DNA from: an uncultured Actinomycetes bacterium
GTDB taxonomy: Bacteria; Actinomycetota; Thermoleophilia; Gaiellales; F1-60-MAGs149
Direction: 5' to 3'
Length of the DNA stretch: 34,267 nucleotides
NCBI GenBank assembly: GCA_903873565.1
Contig: CAIQOY010000191.1
Coordinates: 1 to 34,267, forward strand
Below, one piece after another: positions 14,747-22,606 of the stretch (within the stretch, counting starts at the first letter, position 1; every line of letters begins with the position of its first letter). The notes beneath the pieces are model-generated. The model searched no databases, was not told where the DNA came from, and worked only from the letters and a program-made list of their open reading frames with translations. The position numbers and the translations under genes are program-made.

Positions 14747-16759
14747 TCAGCGGGCCGTCAGCCGAAGCGGTTCGGACAGCTCGGCGCCGACCCGCGCGCG
14801 GACGGTGTAGACCCCGGCCGCAGGCAGGCGGACCGGCGTCGCGAAGGCGCCGTCCGCGCCGGCCGCGACGCGCACAACCGCGACCCAGCGACCACCCGCT
14901 CGTGCCTCGATGGCGACCCGCCGGCCGGCGGGCGCGCTGCCGAGAAGACGCACCTCCGCCCCGGCCGCGACGCGGGTGCGCAGGGCCTTCAGGCGCACGG
15001 CGCCCCCGGCCTCCACCGCGACCTCGGCCTCGGCCCCCGCCGCGAGGACGACCACCCGTCCGGCCGCGCTGCGGGGCACGGCGATGCGCGCTGTGCCGTC
15101 GGGGCCCGTGACGCCGGCGCCGACGCGCCTGCCGTTGGGGCGCTGGGCGATCACGGCCACCCCGTCCGCAGGGGCGGACCCGATCTCCACGCGCACCAGG
15201 AGGGTGCCGCGGGGGCCGCGCAGGCGCAGGCGCTGCGGCACGACGAGCCGCGCCCCCGACGGCGCGGCCGCCGCCACGGGCTCCGCGACGGACGCTGGCG
15301 GTTCGGGATCCGCGCCGGGCGGGGCCGTGGGCAGGGGCGCCGGCGGCGGCACCGGCGGTGCCGGGACCGTGAACGCCCAGCTCGTCTGGGCGCGGTTGCC
15401 GGAGCGATCCAGCGCCACCAGCTGCACGACGTGCTCGCCCACCGGCCACCCGAGCGGGTGGCGCAGGCGCAGGTCACCGTTCGCGAAGGACGCGGCGGCC
15501 GTCATGTCCAGGCCGTCGACGGCGACGCGCACGCCATCGACCGCGACCCCGGCGCCCGCGTCGGTCACGCGCGCACGGACCTCCGCCGTGGCGCTGGCGA
15601 TGCCGGTCGGCGCGGCCTCGGCGATCGTCGGCGCGGTCTGGTCGCGGATGGCGATCACCTGCTGGCCCTCGCTGCGGTTGCCGGCTGCGTCGTCGACGCG
15701 CCACGTGACCAGGTGCAGGCCGTCGGCGAGCGGCTGCGGCGGCACGAAGCGCAGCTCGCCCCGCACGGTCTCGTCGCTGACGGGGATGCCGTTGACCGCG
15801 ACCTCGACCCGCGCGACCCCGCTGGCCGCGTCAGCGGTCGCCAGCCGCAGCTCGGGGAGGCGGGCCTCGGGGTCGGCCGGGCCCGTGAGCTCGGCCTGCG
15901 GGGGCGTGTTGTCGACCCGGACGAGGCTCCCCGCCAGCGAGGTGCGGTTGCCGTCGCCGGTGCCGTCGACCGCGCTGGCCGAGGTGCCGTAGGCGCCGTC
16001 GGGGAGCTGCGCGGTATCGATGCACGGGGCGGCCTCGTAGGCCGCAGGCCGCGGCTGCAGGCGCCCTCCGGACGGCGCGGCGGCGACGGCCACCGCTGCC
16101 CCGATCGCGTACTCGAGGCGGTCCACGCCGAGCCCCAAGTCCGTCGCGGCCAGCGACGCGCAGAGGACGCCGCGCCGCCAGCCGTCCCCGAGCGCCTCCG
16201 CGCCCCAGCGCAGCTCCGGCGGGCTCGTGTCCCGCACGCGCAGGACGACCGCCTCCACGGTGACCGCGTTGTCGGCGTCCGAGCGCACGGCGCCCCGGGC
16301 GATCGCCGACTCGGCCACGAGGGCCACCGCGACGGCGCTCGCCCCGCGGCCGGCGGTGACGCTGCGCGTCGTCTGCTGCGCCGCGCGGATGCGCGTCTGG
16401 TCGACCCAGCGCCCGCCGTAACGCGCCTGCACCTTCGCGACCACGCCCGCCTGGCGCGTGCGCACCCGCAGCCGCACCTGCGCGTCGAGAATGGCGGTAC
16501 CTGCCGGTGCGGCGTACTGCAGGACGGCCTGCCGGCGGGCGGGGACCGCGCTGCGGGACGGGATCCGCAGCGTCGCGCAGCCCGCCGCGCAGCCGGCGAG
16601 GCCGGGCGCGATCTGCGCGCTGAGCCCGGTCGGCTCCGGCGAGCCGAGCTCGTAGACGACGAGGTGCTCCCCGGCGCGGGCCTCGCCGCCCACGGCGACG
16701 ATCAGGAGCGGAACGAGGAGCAGGGGCAGGCGGCGGACGATCGCGAGGACGTTGGACAT
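14747..16759 (-). CDS. Secreted Ig-like repeat protein
   Basis: This is a 670-residue exported protein; the listed 838-aa ORF extends into upstream sequence. The signal peptide is MSNVLAIVRRLPLLLVPLLIVAVGGEARA. An N-terminal beta domain of about 170 residues is followed by Ig/cadherin-like modules opening with DTSPPELRW, DNTPPQAELTGP and RDQTAPTIAEAAP, each with DAASGVARVEVAV- or VDDAAGNRSEG-type strands. A Pro-rich linker (APPVPPPAPLPTAPPGADPEPP) leads to two further carboxypeptidase-regulatory-like beta modules. No enzyme motif or sortase signal is seen. A surface or matrix role is likely but inferred from architecture only. Confidence 0.78.
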   Translation of the reverse strand: MSNVLAIVRRLPLLLVPLLIVAVGGEARAGEHLVVYELGSPEPTGLSAQIAPGLAGCAAGCATLRIPSRSAVPARRQAVLQYAAPAGTAILDAQVRLRVRTRQAGVVAKVQARYGGRWVDQTRIRAAQQTTRSVTAGRGASAVAVALVAESAIARGAVRSDADNAVTVEAVVLRVRDTSPPELRWGAEALGDGWRRGVLCASLAATDLGLGVDRLEYAIGAAVAVAAAPSGGRLQPRPAAYEAAPCIDTAQLPDGAYGTSASAVDGTGDGNRTSLAGSLVRVDNTPPQAELTGPADPEARLPELRLATADAASGVARVEVAVNGIPVSDETVRGELRFVPPQPLADGLHLVTWRVDDAAGNRSEGQQVIAIRDQTAPTIAEAAPTGIASATAEVRARVTDAGAGVAVDGVRVAVDGLDMTAAASFANGDLRLRHPLGWPVGEHVVQLVALDRSGNRAQTSWAFTVPAPPVPPPAPLPTAPPGADPEPPASVAEPVAAAAPSGARLVVPQRLRLRGPRGTLLVRVEIGSAPADGVAVIAQRPNGRRVGAGVTGPDGTARIAVPRSAAGRVVVLAAGAEAEVAVEAGGAVRLKALRTRVAAGAEVRLLGSAPAGRRVAIEARAGGRWVAVVRVAAGADGAFATPVRLPAAGVYTVRARVGAELSEPLRLTAR

Positions 16760-16875
16760 GGCCGGACCATCGCCCGGGTCCGGGGCGCCGCGTGCGCCGT
16801 GGGCGTGCCGCAGGCGCACCGGATGCGCACGGGGTCCCGTCGCCCTGTGCCGGCCCCACCCGCGCGGCGCGCGGA

Positions 16876-16881
16876 TACGCT
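16876..16881 (+). promoter_or_regulatory. Putative -10 of the VanZ-like gene (TACGCT)
   Basis: TACGCT ends 6 nt before the GTG at 16888 with no Shine-Dalgarno. It lies in the 128-bp divergent region between the Ig-like protein gene and this one. I see no other clear element in that region. Confidence 0.45.
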
Positions 16882-16887
16882 TCGGCG

Positions 16888-17256
16888 GTGCGCGTCCTGG
16901 CCTGCCTGCCCGCCGTCCTGATCGCGGCCCTGATCTGGTGGCTCTCGTCGACCCCCGATCTGGCGGTGGCCGCCGGCGCCCTCGACACCGTGCTGCGCAA
17001 GGCGGCGCACATCGGGGTCTTCGCCGCCCTCGCGCTGGCCTGCGTCCTCGCCCTCCGCGCCAACGGGGTCCGCGCGGCTGCGGCGATCGCGATCGGGGCG
17101 CTGATCGCGCTCGGCTACGCGGCCGTCGACGAGCTGCACCAGTCCACGGTGCCGACCCGCAACGGCGCCGTGTCGGACGTCCTGATCGACGCGCTCGGGG
17201 TCGGGCTGGCCTCCCTGGCCCTGGCCCGCCGCGCGCGGAGGCCGGTGCCGTGCTGA
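16888..17256 (+). CDS. VanZ-like membrane protein
   Basis: This 122-residue protein has about four membrane helices: residues 3-19 (VLACLPAVLIAALIWWL), around 43-58, around 63-80 and the C-terminal DALGVGLASLALA. The VanZ family pattern is present: KAAHIGVFAALALA for the K..H...F..L helix, and DELHQSTVPTRNGAVSDVLIDALG for the DE.HQ...R...D...D..G segment. VanZ itself raises teicoplanin resistance by an unknown route; most family members are uncharacterised. The gene overlaps the next by 7 nt. Confidence 0.82.
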   Translation: MRVLACLPAVLIAALIWWLSSTPDLAVAAGALDTVLRKAAHIGVFAALALACVLALRANGVRAAAAIAIGALIALGYAAVDELHQSTVPTRNGAVSDVLIDALGVGLASLALARRARRPVPC

Positions 17257-17732
17257 TCGTCATCGACCGCGCCCTCGCCGATGTGGACGCCCTCGTCGCG
17301 GAGGCGGCCGACTACCTCTCGCGGCGCCTCGGCGGCACGCCGCCTCTCGACGCCGCGGCCCTGCCGCGCGATGCGGCGGGCGCCCTCGCCGCGATCGACG
17401 CGTGGGCGGGCGACGAGGTCGCCAACTGGCGGCAGGAGCTGATCCGCTGGTTCGAGGCCCACGCGCCGGTGCGCCTCGTCCCCGACCCCGACGTCAACGC
17501 GACCCTGCGCCGCGCCGCCAAGGGCGGCCAGCGCCTCGCGGTCGCCAGCGCCCTCCCGCCCGAGGCGCTCGAGCTGGTGCTGCAGCAGCTGGGCTGCGCC
17601 CGTGCGTTCGCGGCCTCCTGCGCCGGCGACGGCTCGCTCAACGACGCCCTCGACGGAGCGCGCGCGGCCCTCGGCGGGGACCCGCCGGTCGCGGACAGCC
17701 GCGACGCGCTGCTCGCCGCGCTCTCCGGCTAG
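17250..17732 (+). CDS. Degenerate HAD-like protein
   Basis: This 160-residue protein starts at a GTG inside the VanZ-like gene. The arrangement resembles a small HAD phosphatase: VLIVIDRALADVDALV stands where DxDGTL is expected, RLAVASALPPEALELVL where motif II (S/T) occurs, and GDPPVADS where the motif IV GDxxxD lies. D6 could be the nucleophile, but the second catalytic Asp is Ala and the following Gly-Thr is missing. If the family call is right it is probably a pseudo-phosphatase. Its TAG stop interlocks with the convergent EamA stop (CTAG). Confidence 0.6.
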   Translation: MLIVIDRALADVDALVAEAADYLSRRLGGTPPLDAAALPRDAAGALAAIDAWAGDEVANWRQELIRWFEAHAPVRLVPDPDVNATLRRAAKGGQRLAVASALPPEALELVLQQLGCARAFAASCAGDGSLNDALDGARAALGGDPPVADSRDALLAALSG

Positions 17733-18574
17733 CCCGGCAGCGCCAGCAGGACCACCGCGACCACGATCAGCGCGAGGCCCGCGTACTGGACGCTGCGGAG
17801 GCGCTCCTTGAGGATCAGGACCCCGATCAGGGCCGCGACGGTGCCGTACTGCCCGGTCAGCACCGAGGCCTGCGCGACCCCGTACTCGGACGCGAACAGA
17901 AACAGCGTGAACCCGAAGACCTCGCCGATGCCGGTGATCGCCGCGAAGCCGAGCGCACGCCGGTCCCGCACCAGCGGCCCGCGCATGAGGATCGGGACCG
18001 AGATCGCGAGGACGCCCAGCACGCGCATGAAGGCGACCACCCACGATGCGCCGACGTCGTCCTGGATCTCGCCGCCGGCCCACAGCTGCACGCCCCACGC
18101 GAGCGCGGCCCCGCCGGCGAGCAGCGCCGCCTTCGTCTGGTGCGGGTACTCGACCCCCGGCGTGGACACGTCGCCGCGCGTGGCGAGCACGGCGCCCGCG
18201 ACGGCGAGCGCGAGGCCGAGGAACGCGAGCGGCGACGTCGGCTCGCCGGTCAGGATCGCGATGACGGCCCCGAACCCCCCGTACGTCCCGGAGATGGGCA
18301 CCAGGGTGGAGATCTTCCCCATCCGCAGCGCGGCGTAGAGGAGGATCAGGCCGCCGATCCCGGTGCCCGCGACGAGCAGGAGCCAGAGGATCGCGCGGGG
18401 ATCGATCCGGCCCGGCATCCCCGAGGCGAGGGCAAGGGGCACGGCCACCAGGACGCTGAACAGCATCGAGTAGCCGACGGCCCGCATGCCGCCGAGCCGC
18501 CGCGCCGCCAGGCCCCCCGTCACGCCGCCGATGCCCCACAGGAGCGCCGACAGCAGGCCGAGGACGATGCCCAT
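17729..18574 (-). CDS. EamA/DMT-family transporter (second of a tandem pair)
   Basis: This 281-residue membrane protein has ten predicted helices arranged as two EamA repeats. The first repeat begins GLLSALLWGIGGVTGG; the second begins ALLAGGAALAWGVQLW. Repeat-end patterns such as YAALRMGKISTLVPI and EYGVAQASVLTGQYGTVAALIGVLILKERL are typical. The family includes metabolite exporters such as RhtA (threonine/homoserine). Its ATG overlaps the stop of the upstream EamA gene (TGATG), and that gene overlaps thrC, so an export role in threonine metabolism is a reasonable inference. Confidence 0.85.
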   Translation of the reverse strand: MGIVLGLLSALLWGIGGVTGGLAARRLGGMRAVGYSMLFSVLVAVPLALASGMPGRIDPRAILWLLLVAGTGIGGLILLYAALRMGKISTLVPISGTYGGFGAVIAILTGEPTSPLAFLGLALAVAGAVLATRGDVSTPGVEYPHQTKAALLAGGAALAWGVQLWAGGEIQDDVGASWVVAFMRVLGVLAISVPILMRGPLVRDRRALGFAAITGIGEVFGFTLFLFASEYGVAQASVLTGQYGTVAALIGVLILKERLRSVQYAGLALIVVAVVLLALPG

Positions 18575-19431
18575 CAGATCGAGCCCGACACCGAGATCGC
18601 CACGACGCCGATGATGACGATCGCCACCCCGGCCAGCTGCATCCGCGAGAGCCGCTCGCGCAGGATGACCCAGGACAGGAGCGTGGCGACCGTGGCGTAC
18701 TGGGTCGCCATGACCGCCGCCACGGCGATCCCGTCCCCCGCCCCCCAGAGGAAGCCGAGGAACCCGATCGACTCGCAGACCCCGGCCGCGAGCGCGAACC
18801 ACAGCCCCGGTCGGGCCCACTGCAGCTCGCGGCGGAGGACGAGCGGGAGGCCCATGGTGACGAGCCCGGTCAGGCGGGCGCTCAGCACGACCCACGGCCC
18901 GCCGAGCTTCTGGGCGATGTCGCCGCTGACGTAGAGCGCGGTGCCGAAGATCACGGCCGCCCCGCCCGCGCTGACCGCCGCCCGCCGGTTGTCGCGCACG
19001 ACGGCATCGGAGTCGTCGTCGTGGCGCCCGAGGCCGACCACCGACACGCCGGCGGCGGCCATCAGGATGCCCGCCGCGGCCAGCCAGCCGATCGTCTCGC
19101 CGAGCAGCACGGCGATGATCGCGGCGATCGCGCCCTCGGTGCTCGTGATCGCGACCACCAGGCCGACCTTGCCTCGGGCGAGCGCCGCGTAGGTGAAGCG
19201 CAGCCCGATCGCCGACGACAGGCCCGCGTAGATCAGGAGCGCGACGTTGACCCAGGTCCAGTCGCCGCGCACCCCGTACCAGGCGAGCACGGGCAGGATC
19301 AGGACCAGCCCGCCGGCGCCGACCCAGGCCAGCGTCGACGACGGCCCGATCTGCCGCGAGGCGCGGCCCGCGAGGATCGTGCTGACGCCCCACATGAGGG
19401 CGGCGATGCCGCCCCCGACCAGCGCGATCAC
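18574..19431 (-). CDS. EamA/DMT-family transporter (first of a tandem pair)
   Basis: This 285-residue protein has ten predicted helices and the same two-repeat layout as its neighbour. Repeat 1 contains IAALMWGVSTILAGR and TYAALARGKVGLVVAITSTEG. Repeat 2 contains AAVIFGTALYVSG and MATQYATVATLLSWVILRERL. A charged loop HDDDSDAVVRDNRR separates the halves. The GTG start overlaps the thrC stop (GTGA), and its own stop overlaps the next gene's ATG. The two transporters look like ancient paralogues and are translated as one coupled unit with threonine synthase. Confidence 0.85.
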   Translation of the reverse strand: MIALVGGGIAALMWGVSTILAGRASRQIGPSSTLAWVGAGGLVLILPVLAWYGVRGDWTWVNVALLIYAGLSSAIGLRFTYAALARGKVGLVVAITSTEGAIAAIIAVLLGETIGWLAAAGILMAAAGVSVVGLGRHDDDSDAVVRDNRRAAVSAGGAAVIFGTALYVSGDIAQKLGGPWVVLSARLTGLVTMGLPLVLRRELQWARPGLWFALAAGVCESIGFLGFLWGAGDGIAVAAVMATQYATVATLLSWVILRERLSRMQLAGVAIVIIGVVAISVSGSI

Positions 19432-20498
19432 GTGCCGTCGCCGAGCACGACCGCCTCGAGCGCGCTGCGCTCGGCGGGGATCGTGACGGGGGGCGCGCTC
19501 TCCGCGATGGCGTTGTCCGGGTCCTTCAGGCCGTGCCCCGTGAGGACGCAGACGACCTCGGCCCCCTCGGGGACGAGCCCGTCGCGACGGGCGTTGGCGA
19601 GACCCGCCAGCGACGCCGCGCTCGAGGGCTCGCAGAACACGCCCTCGTCGCGCACCGCATGGCCGAACCAGTCGAGGATCTCGCGGTCGGAGGCGGCCGC
19701 GAAGCCGCCGCCCGAGTCGCGCGCCGCCGCCCCGGCCTCCTCGCGGCGCACGGGCGCCCCGATGCGGATCGCGGTGGCGATCGTCTCCGGCCGCTCGACG
19801 TCGACGCCGCGCACCATGGCGGCCGACCCCTCGGCCTGCGCGCCCAGCATGCGCGGCAGGCGGTCGCAGTCGCCGCGCTCGTGGGCCTCGCGGAAGCCGC
19901 GCCAGTAGGCGGTGATGTTGCCGCCGTTGCCGACCGGCAGGCACATCCACTCCGGCACGTGGCCGAGGTCGTCGAGGATCTCCCAGGCCGCGGTCTTCTG
20001 CCCCTCGAGCCGGTACGGATTGAGGTTGTTGACGAGCGTGATCGGGTGCTCCTCGCTCATGATCCGCACGAGCCGCAGGGCGTCGTCGAAGGAGCCGTCG
20101 ATCTGGACCACCACGGCGCCCGCCACCTGGGCCTGCGCGAGCTTGCCGAGCGCGACCTTGCCGCCGGGGATGACCACCACGCAGCGGATCCCGGCCCGCG
20201 CGCTGTAGGCCGCCGCGGAGGCCGACGTGTTGCCCGTCGAGGCGCAGATCACGGCCTTGGCGCCGTCCTGCGCCGCCTTCGAGAGCGCCATCGTCATGCC
20301 GCGGTCCTTGAACGACCCGGTCGGGTTCATGCCCTCGTACTTCAGCCACAGGTCGACCCCGAGGCGCGCGCCGAGCCGCGGGGCCCGGAGCAGCGGCGTC
20401 GAGCCCTCGCCGAGCGTGACCACGGGGGTCGCGTCGTCGACGGGGAGCCAGGCGCGGTAGCGCTCGATCAGGCCCGCGCTGCGCATGGAGGTCGACAT
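19428..20498 (-). CDS. thrC: Threonine synthase
   Basis: This 356-residue PLP enzyme turns O-phosphohomoserine into threonine. The PLP lysine is K64 in NPTGSFKDRGMT. CASTGNTSASAAAY and LPVGNGGNITAYW form the substrate and phosphate sites, and CVLTGHGLKDPDNA is the conserved C-terminal segment. I start at the ATG at 20498 because TACCGT lies 9 nt upstream and the 21-residue extension in the ORF track would reach across the hom promoter. The gene faces hom, the enzyme two steps earlier, across 40 bp. thrB is not in the window. Confidence 0.95.
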   Translation of the reverse strand: MSTSMRSAGLIERYRAWLPVDDATPVVTLGEGSTPLLRAPRLGARLGVDLWLKYEGMNPTGSFKDRGMTMALSKAAQDGAKAVICASTGNTSASAAAYSARAGIRCVVVIPGGKVALGKLAQAQVAGAVVVQIDGSFDDALRLVRIMSEEHPITLVNNLNPYRLEGQKTAAWEILDDLGHVPEWMCLPVGNGGNITAYWRGFREAHERGDCDRLPRMLGAQAEGSAAMVRGVDVERPETIATAIRIGAPVRREEAGAAARDSGGGFAAASDREILDWFGHAVRDEGVFCEPSSAASLAGLANARRDGLVPEGAEVVCVLTGHGLKDPDNAIAESAPPVTIPAERSALEAVVLGDGT

Positions 20499-20507
20499 GA
20501 CTCCGAA

Positions 20508-20528
20508 ACGGTACCCGACCGCTAGGCT
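20508..20528. promoter_or_regulatory. Compact divergent promoter region of thrC and hom
   Basis: Only 40 bp separate the two start codons. On the minus strand TACCGT (20513-20508) lies 9 nt before the thrC ATG; on the plus strand TAGGCT (20523-20528) lies 10 nt before the hom ATG. The two RNA polymerase footprints would overlap, so the promoters should compete or be jointly controlled. No Shine-Dalgarno precedes hom. Confidence 0.5.
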
Positions 20529-20538
20529 GCCGAATCCA

Positions 20539-21822
20539 ATGGCCGCGGACCCCATCGGCATCGGACTGCTCGGCTACGGCACCGTCGGCTCCGCCGTCGA
20601 CCGCCTGCTGTCCGCCCGCCGCGACGACGTCGCGCGCGTCCTCGGCGCCCCCGTCGAGGTGCGGCGCGCGCTCGTGCGCGACCTCGGGCGCCCGCGCGGC
20701 GACGCGATCCGCGACGGGCTCCTGACCGATGACTTCGCCGCGATCCGCGACGACGCGTCGATCGCGGTCGTCGCCGAGGTGATGGGCGGCGTCGAGCCGA
20801 CGCGCGGCTGGATGCTGGAGCTCTTCGCGGCCGGCAAGTCGGTGGTGACCGCCAACAAGCAGCTGCTGGCCCGCCACGGCGCGGAGCTCTTCGCGGCCGC
20901 CGAGGAGCACGGCGTGCAGCTGCGCTTCGAGGCGAGCGTCTGCGCGGCCATCCCCGTGGTCAAGGTGCTCCGCGAGTCGATGGTGGCCAGCGAGGTGACC
21001 GCGGTCCTCGGCATCGTCAACGGCACGACCAACTACATGCTCTCCGCGATGGCCGCCGGCGCCGACTACGCGGCGGTGCTCGCCGAGGCGCAGCGGCTCG
21101 GGTACGCCGAGGCCGACCCGACCGAGGACGTAACCGGCGCCGACGCCGCCGCGAAGATCGCGATCCTCGCCTCCATCGCCTTCCACACCCGCGTCACCAT
21201 CGCCGACGTGCCCCACGAGGGCATCGACCGCCTCGACTCCCTGGACGTCGCGTTCGCCGACGACCTCGGCTACAGCGTCAAGCTGATCGGCCAGGCCCGC
21301 CGGGTCGAGCAGGGCGTCGTGGTCGGGGTCGCCCCCACGCTCGTGCCCCGCGCGCACGGTCTGAGCGCGGTCAACGGGTCCTTCAACGCGGTCATGCTGC
21401 GCGGCGACGCGATCCGCGAGGTCACCCTCGTCGGTCCAGGCGCGGGCGGCGACGAGACCGCGAGCGCCGTGATCGGCGACCTGATGGGCGTGCTCGGCAC
21501 CTCCGGGACGGGCTTCCCACGCGGCGACGGCCTCTTCCGCGACCTCCCGCTGGTGGCGGCCGACGATGTCGTCTCCGCGCTGTACCTGCGGCTCGACGTC
21601 CGCGACGAGCCCGGCGTCCTCGCGCGCATCGCCTCCGTCCTCGCCGACGAGCGCGTCTCCATCGACAGCGTCGTGCAGCGCGCCGAGGGCGGCCGCGCCC
21701 AGCTCGTGATCGTCACGCACCCCGCCTCCGAGGGCGCGGCGCGGCGGGCGATCGCCACGATCGCCGGCCTCGACATCTGCGAGGGCGACCCGGTCGTCCT
21801 GCGCGTGCTCGCGGACGGCTAG
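20539..21822 (+). CDS. hom: Homoserine dehydrogenase with ACT domain
   Basis: This 427-residue enzyme reduces aspartate semialdehyde to homoserine, the branch point to threonine, methionine and isoleucine. The NAD(P) fold opens with IGIGLLGYGTVGSAV; TANKQLLARHG, FEASVCAAIPVVKVLRE, GIVNGTTNYML and YAEADPTEDVTGADAAAK are family signatures with the catalytic Lys and Asp residues. The C-terminal ACT domain (LRLDVRDEPGVLARIASVLADERVSI) is the usual site of threonine feedback inhibition. Its TAG stop overlaps the presumed -10 of the following SDR gene. Confidence 0.95.
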   Translation: MAADPIGIGLLGYGTVGSAVDRLLSARRDDVARVLGAPVEVRRALVRDLGRPRGDAIRDGLLTDDFAAIRDDASIAVVAEVMGGVEPTRGWMLELFAAGKSVVTANKQLLARHGAELFAAAEEHGVQLRFEASVCAAIPVVKVLRESMVASEVTAVLGIVNGTTNYMLSAMAAGADYAAVLAEAQRLGYAEADPTEDVTGADAAAKIAILASIAFHTRVTIADVPHEGIDRLDSLDVAFADDLGYSVKLIGQARRVEQGVVVGVAPTLVPRAHGLSAVNGSFNAVMLRGDAIREVTLVGPGAGGDETASAVIGDLMGVLGTSGTGFPRGDGLFRDLPLVAADDVVSALYLRLDVRDEPGVLARIASVLADERVSIDSVVQRAEGGRAQLVIVTHPASEGAARRAIATIAGLDICEGDPVVLRVLADG

Positions 21823-21825
21823 GAT
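21820..21825 (+). promoter_or_regulatory. Putative -10 of the SDR gene overlapping the hom stop (TAGGAT)
   Basis: The TAG stop codon of hom forms the first half of TAGGAT, which ends 7 nt before the SDR ATG at 21833. No Shine-Dalgarno is present. The gene may therefore have its own leaderless transcript as well as read-through from hom. Confidence 0.45.
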
Positions 21826-21832
21826 CGCGCCC

Positions 21833-22546
21833 ATGGACCGCCTGGCCGGCAAGCGCGCGCTCGTCACCGGCGGCGCCTCGGGCATCGGCGCGGGCATCGC
21901 GGAGCGCTTCCGGGAGGAGGGCGCGCAGGTCGTCGTCCTCGACCTCGCCGGCGGGGACATCGACTGCGACATCCGCGACGCGGACGGCGTGGCCGCGGCC
22001 GTCGGGGAGGCCGTCGAGCGCCTCGGCGGGCTCGACCTGCTCGTGCTGAACGCCGCCCGCCCGTGCGTGGGGACCCTCTGGGAGCTGGACGACGCCACGT
22101 GGGACGACGCCGTCGCCGTCAACCTCACCAGCGTGCACCGCTTCGTGCGCGCCGCCTGGGAGCACCTCGTCGCGGCCCGCGGCACGATCCTGCTGACCGG
22201 CTCCGTGGTCGGCCTCGACGGGTCCGGCAACCAGGCCGCGTACTGCGCCACCAAGGCCGGCGTCGTGATGCTGACCAAGTGCCTCGCGATCGACGGCGCC
22301 CCGCACGGGGTGCGCGCGAACTGCGTCTGCCCCGGGTTCACCGAGACGCCGATGCTGGAGCGCTTCCTGGCGGAGCAGGAGGACCCCGACGCGGTCCGCA
22401 GCTACGCGACCGGGCTCCACCCCGCCGGGCGCCTCGGCACGCCGCGGGACATCGCGGACGCCTTCGTCTACCTCGCCAGCGACGAGGCGAGCTGGGTGAC
22501 CGGCGTCGCGCTGCCGGTCGACGGCGGCCTCCTGGCCGGCATCTAG
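21833..22546 (+). CDS. Short-chain dehydrogenase/reductase
   Basis: This 237-residue classical SDR oxidoreductase has the cofactor motif TGGASGIG (12-19), and an Asp after beta2 (VVLDLAGG) suggests NAD(H) preference. LNAA (72-75) corresponds to NNAG. The catalytic residues are S124, Y137 and K141 (YCATK). The C-terminus has PGFTETPML and VTGVALPVDGG. The substrate is unknown; a role in amino-acid metabolism is not supported beyond lying next to hom. It converges on hppA with a hairpin between the two genes. Confidence 0.88.
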   Translation: MDRLAGKRALVTGGASGIGAGIAERFREEGAQVVVLDLAGGDIDCDIRDADGVAAAVGEAVERLGGLDLLVLNAARPCVGTLWELDDATWDDAVAVNLTSVHRFVRAAWEHLVAARGTILLTGSVVGLDGSGNQAAYCATKAGVVMLTKCLAIDGAPHGVRANCVCPGFTETPMLERFLAEQEDPDAVRSYATGLHPAGRLGTPRDIADAFVYLASDEASWVTGVALPVDGGLLAGI

Positions 22547-22563
22547 CGGCCCGCAGACGCGAA

Positions 22564-22593
22564 CGGCCCCGCCGGCCGGAGCCGACGGGGCCG
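22564..22593. terminator. Bidirectional terminator hairpin between SDR and hppA
   Basis: CGGCCCCG pairs perfectly with CGGGGCCG around a 14-nt loop that is itself GC-rich. The hairpin sits in the 60-bp gap between two convergent genes. There is no U-tract, as is common for high-GC actinobacterial terminators, so it could work in both directions. This is the only convergent pair in the window with room for such a structure. Confidence 0.6.
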
Positions 22594-22606
22594 CGCGACG
22601 GGCGTC

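Noticed and set aside
16760-16887. Extra gene in the divergent gap upstream of the Ig-like protein
   Set aside because: Frames through this 128-bp gap only extend other ORFs and give Arg/Pro/Ala-rich sequence with no start signal; only the VanZ-like -10 hexamer stands out.
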